Shown: in pieces, positions 8,382-17,112 of the stretch
Numbering within the stretch: the stretch's first letter is position 1
How the letters are laid out: the number at the start of each line of letters is the position of its first letter
Assembly: GCF_000739875.1 (NCBI RefSeq)
Contig: NZ_BBJR01000037.1
Span: 1-64,000, forward strand
DNA from: Comamonas aquatica NBRC 14918
Lineage (GTDB): Bacteria > Pseudomonadota > Gammaproteobacteria > Burkholderiales > Burkholderiaceae_C
Direction of reading: 5' to 3'
Length of the DNA stretch: 64,000 bases
Notes under the pieces: generated by a model
Databases searched by the model: none
What the model saw: the letters and a program-made list of their open reading frames with translations, nothing else
What the model was told of the DNA's origin: nothing
Made by a program: the position numbers and the translations under genes

Positions 8382-9311
8382 CTACACTTCGCCCGCATCC
8401 CCACTCTTCGGCAACGCCACTTTGAAGCGCTGCTGTGCCAGGGTTTCCAGCCCGAACTCGGCCAGCAGCTGTTGCAGGCGCTCGGCCGCGCTGCGTTTCT
8501 TGTGCCCGGTGTAGCGCGCCACGATCAGCTCGTTCTTCATGCTGTGTTCCCAGCCCACCAGCTCGGTCACGGTCACCTGGTAGCCGCTGGCCTCCAGGTA
8601 CAGGCAGCGCAGGACGTTGGTGATCTGGCTGCCCATTTCCCGCGTGTGGATGGGGTGGCGCCACAGCTCCGCCAGTGGGGTACGCGACAGGCTCAGCGCC
8701 TTGGTCTGGCGCAGGCAGGCAGCCACTTCGGCCTGGCAGCAGGGCACCAGGACCATGGCCTTGGCCTTCTTTTCCAGCCCAAACGCGATGGCGTCGTCGG
8801 TGGCGGTGTCGCAGGCGTGCAGCGCCGTGACCACGTCAAAACGCTCGGGCATGGCATCGGCACGCGTGGATTCGGCCACCGACATGTTCAGGAAATGCAT
8901 GCGCGCAAAGCCCAGCTCGGCCGCCAGCTTCTGCGAGGCCTCGACCAGGGGGGCACGGGTTTCGATGCCGTAGATGTGGCCCTGCGCCTGGGCCTTGAAG
9001 TACAGGTCGTACAGGATGAAGCCCAGGTAGGACTTGCCGGCGCCATGGTCGGCCAGCGTGAGGGCCTGGCCGCCCTGCCCCAGCTCCTGCAGGATGGGTT
9101 CGATGAACTGGTAGAGGTGGTAGACCTGCTTGAGCTTACGGCGCGAGTCCTGGTTGAGCTTGCCGTCTCGCGTCAGGATGTGCAGCGCCTTGAGCAGCTC
9201 GATGCTCTGGCCGGGTTTCAGCTCCAGCTGCGTGGCGATGTCTTGGGGGGCGGGCTTGCCGCCCGCGGTTTTGGCCGGGGTCTTGCCGGCCTTGTCGTGT
9301 CTGCTCATCAA
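8382..9311 (-). CDS. SAM-dependent methyltransferase-like protein
   Basis: 309 residues. The central domain carries a glycine-rich SAM-binding loop (LADHGAGKSYLGF, about residues 87-99), an acidic residue after the next strand (YGIETR) and the motif TALHACDTATDDAI followed by LVPCCQAEV. That arrangement resembles the Methyltransf_32 group found in uncharacterised bacterial and METTL25-like proteins. The substrate is unknown. The N-terminal 25 residues are Lys/Pro-rich and probably disordered. The ATGA at 9308-9311 overlaps the stop of the DUF1415 gene, so the two are coupled. Confidence 0.8.
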   Translation of the reverse strand: MMSRHDKAGKTPAKTAGGKPAPQDIATQLELKPGQSIELLKALHILTRDGKLNQDSRRKLKQVYHLYQFIEPILQELGQGGQALTLADHGAGKSYLGFILYDLYFKAQAQGHIYGIETRAPLVEASQKLAAELGFARMHFLNMSVAESTRADAMPERFDVVTALHACDTATDDAIAFGLEKKAKAMVLVPCCQAEVAACLRQTKALSLSRTPLAELWRHPIHTREMGSQITNVLRCLYLEASGYQVTVTELVGWEHSMKNELIVARYTGHKKRSAAERLQQLLAEFGLETLAQQRFKVALPKSGDAGEV

Positions 9312-9925
9312 TCTTTCTCGGTTGGGGGCGTGGCATCGCGGCCGGTGAACGGGCAGCGTGCCGCCAGGTCCAGGTCCAGCCAGCCTTCGATGCCCATCTG
9401 CTCCAGCACTTCCATGTTGCGCTCGTAGATGGTCTCGGCTTCGGGGAAGGCCTCCACGGCTTTGTCGATGCTGTCTTCACGCAGCAGGTGCAGCGTGGGA
9501 TAGGGGGCACGGTTGGTGCAGTTGGTGACGTCGTCCACGTCCGTGCCTTCGAACTGGAAACGCGGGTGAAAGGACGCCACCTGCAGGATACCGCCCAGCT
9601 CCAGCTCTTCCACCATGGCGTCGGCCACCTCCAGGAAGTCGTTGAAGTCCAGGAACTCCTGCAGCGCCTGCGGCAGGATCAGCAAGGTGGTGTCGCGCTT
9701 GTCGGGCGAGATTTCGGCCAGCGCCTCCAGCTCCCGGTGCAGGTCCATGACCACGCCTTCCGCGTCCGTGGCCTGGCTGACCACGTAGTGGATCTGCCCT
9801 TTGACATGCACGCTCTTGGCGAACGGGCACAGGTTCAGGCCGATCACGGCCTTTTCCAGCCAGCGCACCGTGTCGGCGATCACGATGTCTTCAGGAAAGG
9901 AGCGTTCGGTGGAGGTGTCGGTCAT
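9308..9925 (-). CDS. DUF1415 family protein
   Basis: 205 residues, soluble, no signal peptide. The opening WLEKAVIGLNLCPFAK and the later FHPRFQFEGTD and NRAPYPTLHLLRE are the conserved blocks of DUF1415, a family of unknown function that is common in proteobacteria. A conserved Cys stands in NLCPF. It is coupled to the methyltransferase-like gene by a 4-base overlap. A terminator just upstream (9935-9963) closes the dgt transcript, so this pair probably has its own promoter. Confidence 0.85.
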   Translation of the reverse strand: MTDTSTERSFPEDIVIADTVRWLEKAVIGLNLCPFAKSVHVKGQIHYVVSQATDAEGVVMDLHRELEALAEISPDKRDTTLLILPQALQEFLDFNDFLEVADAMVEELELGGILQVASFHPRFQFEGTDVDDVTNCTNRAPYPTLHLLREDSIDKAVEAFPEAETIYERNMEVLEQMGIEGWLDLDLAARCPFTGRDATPPTEKD

Positions 9926-9934
9926 AGGTCGGCC

Positions 9935-9963
9935 TTAAAAACAAATGGGGGCACCATGCCCCC
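9935..9963 (-). terminator. Rho-independent terminator after dgt
   Basis: Arms GGGGGCA and TGCCCCC (7 bp, 3-base loop) are followed on the minus strand by ATTTGTTTTTAAGG. It lies 80-108 bp after the dgt stop. Confidence 0.75.
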
Positions 9964-10042
9964 TCTTGTGTTGTGCTGCAAATTCTAGCCAGCCGGGCTT
10001 GGCGGTGCAGACCGCTTGGGATTGCCGCCCCCCGCCCACCCG

Positions 10043-11239
10043 TCAGCCCAGCAGCTGGCGCCCCGTGATGCGTTCGTGCTCCCGGGAGGCGTAACGGTCC
10101 GTCATGCCGGCCACAAAGTCGGCCACGGCGCGGGCCTTGACCGCCTCCTGGTCCGCCTGCAGCGCGCGCTGGGCGAAGCGCGGCTTCATCATCGCCGGCT
10201 GCTGCAGGTAGGCGGCAAACAGCTCGCGCACCACCTGGCGGGCGGCGTCCATGGTCTGCATCACCTGGTCGTGGCGGTACAGCTGGTGGAACAGGAAGTG
10301 CTTGAGCGCCTGGGACTGCGCCTGCATGCCGGCGCTGAAGGCCACCAGCCGCTGCCCCTGGGCGCGCACGTCGTCCACGTGCGCCACGCCCGCCTGGGCA
10401 ATCTGGGCGCGCGTGGTGTCGATCACGTCGTACACCTGGGCGCTGAGCATGCGGCGGATGGTCTCGTACAGCAGGCGCCGCTGCTCCGACGCCTGCGCCA
10501 GCTGCGGGTAGGCCGCCAGGGTCTGGGCATGGAAATGCGCAAACAGGGGCACGGCCTGCAGCTGTTCCAGCGTGATCAGGCCAGAGCGCACGCCGTCGTC
10601 CACGTCGTGGGCGTTGTAGGCGATCGCGTCAGCCAGGTTGGCCAACTGCCCTTCCAACGAGGTCTGGCGCCCGCTGAGAAAGCGCGCCGCGACGCCGCCC
10701 GGCTCCTGGGCCTCCAGCCTGAGCGCATTCGCGCGCGAGCAGTGCTTGAGGATGCCCTCGCGCGTCTCGAACGTCAGGTTGAGGCCGTCGTACTGGGGGT
10801 AGCGCTCTTCCAGCGCATCGACCACGCGCAGGCTTTGCAGGTTGTGCTCGAACCCGCCCCAGGCCTGCATGCAGGCGTTCAGCTCATCCTGGCCGGCATG
10901 GCCAAACGGCGTGTGACCCAGGTCGTGGGCCAGGCAGATGGCCTCGACCAGGTCTTCGTTCAGGCCCAGCGGCCGGGCAATCGATCGACCAAGCTGCGCC
11001 ACCTCCAGCGAGTGGGTCAGGCGCGTGCGGAACAGGTCGCCCTCATGGTTGACGAACACCTGGGTTTTGTAGACCAGGCGGCGGAAGGCGCTGGAATGCA
11101 CGATGCGGTCGCGGTCACGCTGGTGTTCGGTGCGCGTCGGCGCGGCGTCTTCCGGATACCGGCGGCCGCGGGATTGCTCGGGCTGGCAGGCCCAGGGCGA
11201 CAAGGTTTGCAGTGCCAAACGCAGCTCCTCCCGTTTCAC
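10043..11239 (-). CDS. dgt: dGTPase-like deoxynucleotide triphosphohydrolase
   Basis: About 398 residues from a GTG at 11239. The HD-domain metal ligands are visible: RTRLTHSLEVAQ, then AHDLGHTPFGHAG, and a later Asp in LADAIAYNAHDVDD. Dgt enzymes hydrolyse dGTP or other dNTPs to the nucleoside and triphosphate. The frame stays open upstream to 11323, but that part falls in a dispersed repeat and reads as low-complexity sequence. Homologues as I recall them start about 15 residues before SRGRRY, which fits the GTG. It follows aroB on the same strand, the usual order in this group. Confidence 0.88.
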   Translation of the reverse strand: MKREELRLALQTLSPWACQPEQSRGRRYPEDAAPTRTEHQRDRDRIVHSSAFRRLVYKTQVFVNHEGDLFRTRLTHSLEVAQLGRSIARPLGLNEDLVEAICLAHDLGHTPFGHAGQDELNACMQAWGGFEHNLQSLRVVDALEERYPQYDGLNLTFETREGILKHCSRANALRLEAQEPGGVAARFLSGRQTSLEGQLANLADAIAYNAHDVDDGVRSGLITLEQLQAVPLFAHFHAQTLAAYPQLAQASEQRRLLYETIRRMLSAQVYDVIDTTRAQIAQAGVAHVDDVRAQGQRLVAFSAGMQAQSQALKHFLFHQLYRHDQVMQTMDAARQVVRELFAAYLQQPAMMKPRFAQRALQADQEAVKARAVADFVAGMTDRYASREHERITGRQLLG

Positions 11240-11268
11240 GTTCCAAGTTGGCGAGCGCACAGTGCTCG

Positions 11269-11362
11269 AAAAAAAGCATAGCGACTTGCGCCTGCCAAAC
11301 AATGGTTTTAGACCTCTGTGCAATCCAAACCTTTGTTCAGCGCACGCTGGCAGCTATCTTTT
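11269..11362. repeat. Dispersed palindromic repeat, copy 2, between dgt and aroB
   Basis: The left arm AAAAAAAGCATAGCG-ACTTGCGCCTG (11269-11294) and right arm CGCACGCTGGCAGCTATC (11341-11358) are degenerate reverse complements of each other. The arms match the copy at 24216-24302. The element fills nearly all of the dgt-aroB gap and probably forms a hairpin in the mRNA. Confidence 0.6.
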
Positions 11363-11366
11363 CCGG

Positions 11367-12500
11367 TTACGCCTGGATGCCCACACCCTGGGCGCAGCAG
11401 GTGTCGATCACGCGACGGACCAGCGCATCGGGCGCCGCGCGCACCACGGCCTTGCCCGGGCCATTGATCAGCACAAAGCGGATTTCCCCTGCCTCGGCCT
11501 TCTTGTCCACACGCATGTGCGCCAGGTAAGCGCCCGCGTTGTCCGCGGTATCCAGCACGGCGCCGCGCGTGGGCAAGCCTGCCCGTTCGATCAGGCGCGT
11601 CAGCCGCTGCACAAAGGCGGCATCCACCAGCCCCAGTGCCTGCGACAGGTGCGCGGCCATCACCATGCCGGCGCCCACGCCTTCGCCATGCAACCAGTTG
11701 CCGTAGCCCATGCCGGCCTCGATGGCGTGGCCAAAGGTGTGGCCGAAGTTGAGGACGGCGCGCAGGCCGGCTTCCTTCTCGTCCTGGCCGACCACCCAGG
11801 CCTTGATCTCCACGCTGCGGCGCACGGCGTGCAGCAGCGCCGTGCGGTCGCGCTGGCGCAAGGCATCGATGTGGGTTTCCAGCCAGTCGAAGAAGGTCAT
11901 GTCGGCGATCGGGCCATACTTGATGATTTCCGCCAGTCCGGCCGCAACTTCGCGCTGGGGCAGGCTGTCCAGCGTGGCCAGATCGCACACCACCAGCTGC
12001 GGCTGGTAGAAGGCGCCGATCATGTTCTTGCCCAGGGGGTGGTTGATGGCCGTCTTGCCGCCGACGCTGGAATCAACCTGGGACAGCAGCGTGGTCGGCA
12101 CCTGCACAAACGGCACGCCACGCATGTAGCTGGCGGCGGCGAAACCGGTCATGTCGCCCACCACCCCGCCCCCCAGCGCGAACAGCACCGTCTTGCGGTC
12201 GCAGCCTTGCTGCAGCAGGCCGTCGAAAATCAGGTTCAGCGTCTGCCAGTCCTTGTGGGCTTCGCCATCCGGCAGCACCACGGTGTGCACCTGGCGGTAC
12301 TTGCCCGCCAGCGCGGCCTGCAGTTGCGCGGCATACAGCGGCTGCACCGTGGTGTTGGTGACGATGACGGCCTGCGCCGCATCGGGGCAGGCGGCGAAGG
12401 TGGCGGCCTGCCCCAGCAGATCGGCAGCAATCACGATGGGGTAGGAGCGGTCGCCCAAATTGATGTGGACGGTGTGGCGGGTTTCGGTCACGGCAAGCAT
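11367..12500 (-). CDS. aroB: 3-dehydroquinate synthase
   Basis: About 377 residues. It converts DAHP to 3-dehydroquinate, step 2 of the shikimate pathway. Visible family marks are the NAD-binding [13 protein letters not shown], the [16 protein letters not shown] block, and the zinc ligands in [13 protein letters not shown] start at the ATG at 12500, which lies 10-15 residues before the first strand NLGDRSYPI as in homologues. In-frame ATGs at 12512 and 12566 exist and none has a strong ribosome site. It follows aroK by about 85 bp and is likely co-transcribed. Confidence 0.95.
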   Translation of the reverse strand: MLAVTETRHTVHINLGDRSYPIVIAADLLGQAATFAACPDAAQAVIVTNTTVQPLYAAQLQAALAGKYRQVHTVVLPDGEAHKDWQTLNLIFDGLLQQGCDRKTVLFALGGGVVGDMTGFAAASYMRGVPFVQVPTTLLSQVDSSVGGKTAINHPLGKNMIGAFYQPQLVVCDLATLDSLPQREVAAGLAEIIKYGPIADMTFFDWLETHIDALRQRDRTALLHAVRRSVEIKAWVVGQDEKEAGLRAVLNFGHTFGHAIEAGMGYGNWLHGEGVGAGMVMAAHLSQALGLVDAAFVQRLTRLIERAGLPTRGAVLDTADNAGAYLAHMRVDKKAEAGEIRFVLINGPGKAVVRAAPDALVRRVIDTCCAQGVGIQA

Positions 12501-12584
12501 CTCGGCAAACATGGCAGGCCAGCGCGGCCTGGAAACAGCATGCAGCCCGGCTGCACGCTGTGGCATTGGGGCGTATTTATACCT

Positions 12585-13157
12585 TCAATCACCCGCAGCC
12601 CCTGGGCTGCCCGGCCCCGTCAGCAGACCTGCCAACTCGGCCTGCATGCCAATCTTGCGGCTGACCTGGCTGGCGTTTTGCCGCGCCGCATCCACCACGT
12701 AGTGGGCGGTCGCAAGGTACAGCGGCCCGCGCACCGCCAGCAGCTCCTGCAGGCGCTGCAGCGGATCGTCCCCCTGCATCAAAGGCCGGGTGGTGTCGTT
12801 GCGCAGGCGGCGGGCAATGTCCTCGGGCGTGGACTGCAGGTAAAACACGGTGCTGTGGGCCTGCAAGGCCTGGCGGTTGGCCGCGCGGAGCACCGATCCA
12901 CCACCGGTGGACAGCACACAGGGCGCCGTGGCGGCCAGCAACTCGGCCAGCACCTGCTGCTCGACGTCGCGGAACGCCGCTTCGCCATGCTCGGCAAAGT
13001 ACTGCTTGATGGTGCAGCCCAGGCGCTGCTCAATGACATGGTCGGAGTCGATGAAGGGCAGATGCCACTGGCGTGCCAATTGGCGCCCGATGGTGGATTT
13101 GCCGGAGCCCGGAAGGCCGATCAGAGAAAAGTGCACAACCGCATCCTGTTCATGCAT
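12585..13157 (-). CDS. aroK: Shikimate kinase
   Basis: 190 residues. It phosphorylates shikimate at the 3-hydroxyl using ATP. The P-loop GLPGSGKST is at residues 15-23. The substrate DSD motif (FIDSDHVIE), the TGGGSVL shikimate-binding loop and the RPLMQGDD lid with its Arg follow. The ATG at 13157 is preferred over an in-frame TTG at 13163. The start lies just after a hairpin (13163-13184) that could occlude ribosome access. The pilMNOPQ-aroK-aroB order is classical. Confidence 0.95.
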   Translation of the reverse strand: MHEQDAVVHFSLIGLPGSGKSTIGRQLARQWHLPFIDSDHVIEQRLGCTIKQYFAEHGEAAFRDVEQQVLAELLAATAPCVLSTGGGSVLRAANRQALQAHSTVFYLQSTPEDIARRLRNDTTRPLMQGDDPLQRLQELLAVRGPLYLATAHYVVDAARQNASQVSRKIGMQAELAGLLTGPGSPGAAGD

Positions 13158-13162
13158 AGACA

Positions 13163-13184
13163 AAGACCGCCTTGCGGCGGTCTT
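13163..13184 (-). terminator. Hairpin between pilQ and aroK (partial terminator or RBS-masking stem)
   Basis: Perfect 9-bp arms AAGACCGCC and GGCGGTCTT with a 4-base loop; on the minus strand it is followed by TGTCTATG, a poor T-run. It ends 5 bases before the aroK start codon and includes the only purine-rich sequence there. It may attenuate read-through from the pil operon or control aroK translation. Confidence 0.5.
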
Positions 13185-13209
13185 GGATTGTCACCGACAT
13201 TGCGCGCTG

Positions 13210-15279
13210 TCAGTTGCGGGCAATCGCATCGGTCACCATGCGCGGGGTGATGAAGACCAGCATCTCGCGCTTGGTCGACTCGCGCGTGCGGCTCTTGAAC
13301 AGGTTGCCCATCACGGGGATATCCCCCAGGACCGGCACCTTGTTGACCTGGTTGGTTTCTTCCATCTCGAAGATACCGCCAATCACCACCGTGCCGCCGT
13401 TTTCCACCAGCACCTGGGTCTTGATGTGCTTGGTATCGATGGCCACCCCCTGCAGCGTGGTTTCGCCGCGCGAGTCCTTGTTCAGGTCCAGATCCAGAAT
13501 GATGTTGCCCTCGGGCGTGATCTGCGGCACCACTTCCAGCTTCAGCACGGCCTTCTTGAAAGCCACCGTGGTGGCGCCATTCGGGGCGGTCTGGGTGTAG
13601 GGGTACTCGGTACCTTGCTCGATCACCGCCTGGGTCTGGTCGGCGGTCAGCAGACGCGGACTGGAGATCACCTTGCCTTCGCCTTCCGCCTCCATGGCGG
13701 ACAGCTCCAGCGACAGGAAACGCGTCAGCCCCGAGTTGAAGATGCTCAGCGCCAGCGACGAAGGCGTGCCCCCGGTCGACAGGCCGGCCGGCAAATTGAC
13801 AAATGGGGAGCTGGTGGTCGTGCCATACGGCGCATAGCCGGTGCCGATGCTGCCGCGGCCAGGGCTTTGGTACCCCCCGCCAAACTTGACACCCAGAGAG
13901 CGGCCGAACGTATCGCGCGCCTCGACAATCCGCGCCTCGATCAGCACCTGGCGCACTGGCACATCCAGCTTCTTCAGCAGGTTGGCGATCTCCTCCAGCT
14001 TCTTGGCGGTATCCGTCACAAACAGCTGGTTGGTGCGTGGTTCAGCAATCGCCGAGCCGCGCTGCGACAGGAAGCGCGTACTGGCTTCGCTGGAGCCACT
14101 GTTGTCCGCAATCTGCTTTTTCAGATCTTCGGCCTTGGCGTAGTTGATCTGGAAGCCCTGGGTGCGCAAAGGCTCCAGCTGCTCGATATTGCGTGCCGCC
14201 TCGAAGTCGCGCTTGGTGCGTTCATCGATCTCATCCTTGGGTGCAATCCACAGCACATTGCCGTTTTTCTTCATGCCCAGGCCCTTGGCCTCCATGATGA
14301 TGTTGAGCGCCTGGTCCCAGGGCACATCCTTGAGCCGCAGGGTCAGGGCCCCACCCACCGTGTCGGATGTCACGATGTTGAAGTTCGTGAAATCGGCGAT
14401 CACCTGCAGCAGCGACCGCACTTCGATGTTCTGGAAGTTCAGCGACAGGCGCTCGCCGGTGAAGCCAGGGCCTTTGCTCAGCTTGGTTGGATCCACGCGC
14501 TTGGGACGCACTTCCAGCACGAACTGGCTGTCACTTTGGTAGGCACTGTGCTCCCACTCCCCGGTCGCTTCGACCTGCAAGCGCACGCGATCGCCTTGCT
14601 GGCTGGATGTCACCACCTGCACCGGCGTTCCAAAATCCACGACGTCCAGACGACGGCGCAATCCTTCCGGCAAACTGGTCTTCAGCAGATCCACCACGAT
14701 CCCCTTGCCTTCAGGGCGGACATCCGCACTCACCATCGGCGAGCCCAGATCCACCACCACACGGCCAGCGCCATCGGCACTGCGGCGGAAATCGACATCC
14801 TTCAGGACCACTGCCCCATCCTGCTGAACCGGCTTGGCCACCAGACGGCGGTTGGGCGATTCCGTGGGCGCAATCGCCGAGGCCTGCTGCACCGGATCCA
14901 GGAACACCAGGACGGTGTTGCCCTTGGTTTCCGTGCGGTAGGTGGTCGCGGTCTTGAGATTCAGCACCAGCCGCGTACGGCCGGAGACCTCCACCACATT
15001 CGCGGTGTTCAGGTTGCCCTGCTGAATCTCCACCAGCGATTGCCCCAGGGCATTGCTGGTCTGCGGGAAATCCAGCGCAATGCGTGCCGGCGTCTGGATG
15101 GCAAACCCGGTGACAGGTGCACTCAGGGGCTCGGAGAGCTCGATGCGCACCACCTCACCGCCGGCCTGCAACGACCCCGTGACCGACTGGATGCTGGCCG
15201 CCCAGGCCCATGAGGAACAGAACGCAGTCATGGATACGGCCAACCAGCGCGCGGACAGCCAATTTTTCTTTTTCAGCAT
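13210..15279 (-). CDS. pilQ: Type IV pilus secretin PilQ
   Basis: 689 residues. The signal peptide ends at SSWAWA before ASIQSV. Two AMIN domains (about 28-130 and 150-250) that bind peptidoglycan are followed by the STN/N0 and N1 domains (ISLNFQNIEVRSLLQVIADFT onward) and the C-terminal secretin domain. The last includes VLIEARIVEA and the final VPVLGDIPVMGNLFK signature. It forms the outer-membrane gate for the pilus. It is the last pil gene of the operon; its start shares one base with the pilP stop. Confidence 0.97.
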   Translation of the reverse strand: MLKKKNWLSARWLAVSMTAFCSSWAWAASIQSVTGSLQAGGEVVRIELSEPLSAPVTGFAIQTPARIALDFPQTSNALGQSLVEIQQGNLNTANVVEVSGRTRLVLNLKTATTYRTETKGNTVLVFLDPVQQASAIAPTESPNRRLVAKPVQQDGAVVLKDVDFRRSADGAGRVVVDLGSPMVSADVRPEGKGIVVDLLKTSLPEGLRRRLDVVDFGTPVQVVTSSQQGDRVRLQVEATGEWEHSAYQSDSQFVLEVRPKRVDPTKLSKGPGFTGERLSLNFQNIEVRSLLQVIADFTNFNIVTSDTVGGALTLRLKDVPWDQALNIIMEAKGLGMKKNGNVLWIAPKDEIDERTKRDFEAARNIEQLEPLRTQGFQINYAKAEDLKKQIADNSGSSEASTRFLSQRGSAIAEPRTNQLFVTDTAKKLEEIANLLKKLDVPVRQVLIEARIVEARDTFGRSLGVKFGGGYQSPGRGSIGTGYAPYGTTTSSPFVNLPAGLSTGGTPSSLALSIFNSGLTRFLSLELSAMEAEGEGKVISSPRLLTADQTQAVIEQGTEYPYTQTAPNGATTVAFKKAVLKLEVVPQITPEGNIILDLDLNKDSRGETTLQGVAIDTKHIKTQVLVENGGTVVIGGIFEMEETNQVNKVPVLGDIPVMGNLFKSRTRESTKREMLVFITPRMVTDAIARN

Positions 15280-15827
15280 TATTTATTCCCCTCTTGCAGA
15301 TCCAGCGTGGTCATGCGCTCCACCCAGTCCCCCGCAGGGTCCTGAACGATTTCACGCAGCTTGATGCTGTTTTCTCCAATTTGGACGATACGCCCGTAGT
15401 TCTGCCCCAGATAGTTGCCCGCCTTGACCTGGTAAATCAACTGATTCACCTTGAGCAGCGCGGTATCCTGCCCGCCCTTGCGCAAGCTACCCACCATCAC
15501 CATGCTGTCCAGGGGATAGTTTTCCAGCTCTTCCTTGCGCCGCCCCTGCTCTGCGATCAAGAGCGCCATATTCGAGGTGTTTTGCGCCGATTCGCGGGTC
15601 AGCACCTGGGTCAGCTTGCTCATGCTGAAAGGGTCTGCACCATCGGCCGCCACATAAGCTTGCGGGGTGAAAACCGAAGGTTCCTTCAGTGGCTGAATCC
15701 TGGGCTTGGTCACCGCCCGTTGTTCGGCCACCCATTGCTGCAAGTCCCCGTGCTCATCCCCCGAGCACCCCAGCAGCAGGAGAACGCTCAGACAGCCCAC
15801 CCAACGCGCATTACGGAGGTTCATCAT
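15279..15827 (-). CDS. pilP: Type IV pilus alignment lipoprotein PilP
   Basis: 182 residues. The lipobox LLLLGC at residues 17-22 predicts an inner-membrane lipoprotein. The C-terminal half is the PilP HR domain (SMVMVGSLRKG, VYQVKAGNYLGQNYGRI-like strands), which contacts PilQ. It bridges the PilMNO platform to the secretin. An ATGA overlap with pilO couples translation. Confidence 0.95.
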   Translation of the reverse strand: MMNLRNARWVGCLSVLLLLGCSGDEHGDLQQWVAEQRAVTKPRIQPLKEPSVFTPQAYVAADGADPFSMSKLTQVLTRESAQNTSNMALLIAEQGRRKEELENYPLDSMVMVGSLRKGGQDTALLKVNQLIYQVKAGNYLGQNYGRIVQIGENSIKLREIVQDPAGDWVERMTTLDLQEGNK

Positions 15828-16504
15828 TTGCCACCCCGCTTGGTTTTTTGGGCGCCAGCCCGTCCACTGATCTCCTCGGGATCCAAGTAACGGTAGGTCT
15901 TGGCCGTCGCATCCAGCGTCAGCACACCATCCTTGCCTTTGGGCGCCACCGACAGGTCATTCAGGGTGACGATGCGCGACAAATGCGCCACATCCGACGC
16001 AAACATGCCCATGTCGTGAAACTGCCCGGACACCCTGACGGCAATCGGCAACTCTGCATAGAAGTCTTTCACGACTTCGGTACCCGGCTTGAACAGTTCA
16101 AACTGCAGACTGCGCCCCAATCCAGCCTGGTTGATATCAGACAACAAGGCCGCCATTTCCGATTTGCTGGGCAACTGTTTCTCCAGCTGGATCACATATT
16201 GCTGCACTTGCTCGCGCTGCTGCTTCAAGCCATCCAGGCTGACTGCCTTGAGCAGTTTCTTGCTGTAGTCTGCGCGCAAGCTGGTCTCTTTATCGCGCTC
16301 GCTTTGCAAATCGATTTCCAAGTCGCTGAGGTAGAAATACCATGCTGCCCCCGCCGTGAACAACGTGATGGCGATGCACAGCAGTACCCGGGGCAAGATG
16401 GGCCACAGTGAGGGATCCTTGGGATCCAGGTCCTGGAACTGTGCCTTGGCATCGGCCAGATACCCTGCGACATCCAGCTTCAACTGCACTTTGGAGGATT
16501 TCAT
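15824..16504 (-). CDS. pilO: Type IV pilus inner membrane protein PilO
   Basis: 226 residues. A short cytoplasmic N-terminus, one membrane helix (about 32-52, LPRVLLCIAITLFTAGAAWY), a periplasmic coiled coil (60-110) and a ferredoxin-like C-terminal domain match PilO. It dimerises with PilN and binds PilP. The start overlaps the pilN stop by 4 bases. Confidence 0.95.
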   Translation of the reverse strand: MKSSKVQLKLDVAGYLADAKAQFQDLDPKDPSLWPILPRVLLCIAITLFTAGAAWYFYLSDLEIDLQSERDKETSLRADYSKKLLKAVSLDGLKQQREQVQQYVIQLEKQLPSKSEMAALLSDINQAGLGRSLQFELFKPGTEVVKDFYAELPIAVRVSGQFHDMGMFASDVAHLSRIVTLNDLSVAPKGKDGVLTLDATAKTYRYLDPEEISGRAGAQKTKRGGK

Positions 16505-17112
16505 GGTTTTGTCCCTCCCGTCGCAACAGCCGCTGCACCAGACTCTGCGTCAACAGGCAGCACCAGCAAAAAGCTCAAATTGAAGTTAACCACCTTGCGT
16601 TGGTCCTTCGGGGACAACGCCACTGTCGATGCCACGATCTCTTTGAGATCAGGTTTGGCAAACCAGGCGGTATTGCCAGACAAATTGCGCAACACTTCCG
16701 AGACACGCTCGTTGGATTGCGCAACCCCCTTCATCTCGACCTGCAGACCGTTTTGCTTGATCGAGCTGATGTACACGCCTTCCGGGAGCTGGCGCACCAG
16801 CTCATTCAGCAGATGCACAGGCAAATTGCGGTTGGCCTGCAAGGCCTCCACCGCTTTCTGCCGCTCGCGCAGCGCATTGATTTCCCCTTCCAAGCCCGCA
16901 ATTTCCTTGATCTGCTTGTCCAGCACGGCAATTTGCGAGCTCAGGTAGGCGTTGCGATCTTGCTGGTTTTCAATCCGCGATTGGAACCACCAATAGACCA
17001 GGGCCGCCACCAGCAGACCCACGACCACGGCCAAGAACATGGTGACCTGAAACGCCTCTTTGCGGCGCTTGCGCGCAGCCTCTCTGTGGGGCAATAGATT
17101 GATCAAGATCAC
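16501..17112 (-). CDS. pilN: Type IV pilus inner membrane protein PilN
   Basis: 203 residues from a GTG at 17112, giving the conserved opening ILINLLPHRE that binds the PilM groove. GGAGG stands 8 bases before that GTG, and the GTGA overlaps the pilM stop by 4 bases, so an upstream in-frame start at 17142 is unlikely. A membrane helix lies at about 22-43, followed by a coiled coil and a ferredoxin-like domain. Confidence 0.95.
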   Translation of the reverse strand: MILINLLPHREAARKRRKEAFQVTMFLAVVVGLLVAALVYWWFQSRIENQQDRNAYLSSQIAVLDKQIKEIAGLEGEINALRERQKAVEALQANRNLPVHLLNELVRQLPEGVYISSIKQNGLQVEMKGVAQSNERVSEVLRNLSGNTAWFAKPDLKEIVASTVALSPKDQRKVVNFNLSFLLVLPVDAESGAAAVATGGTKP

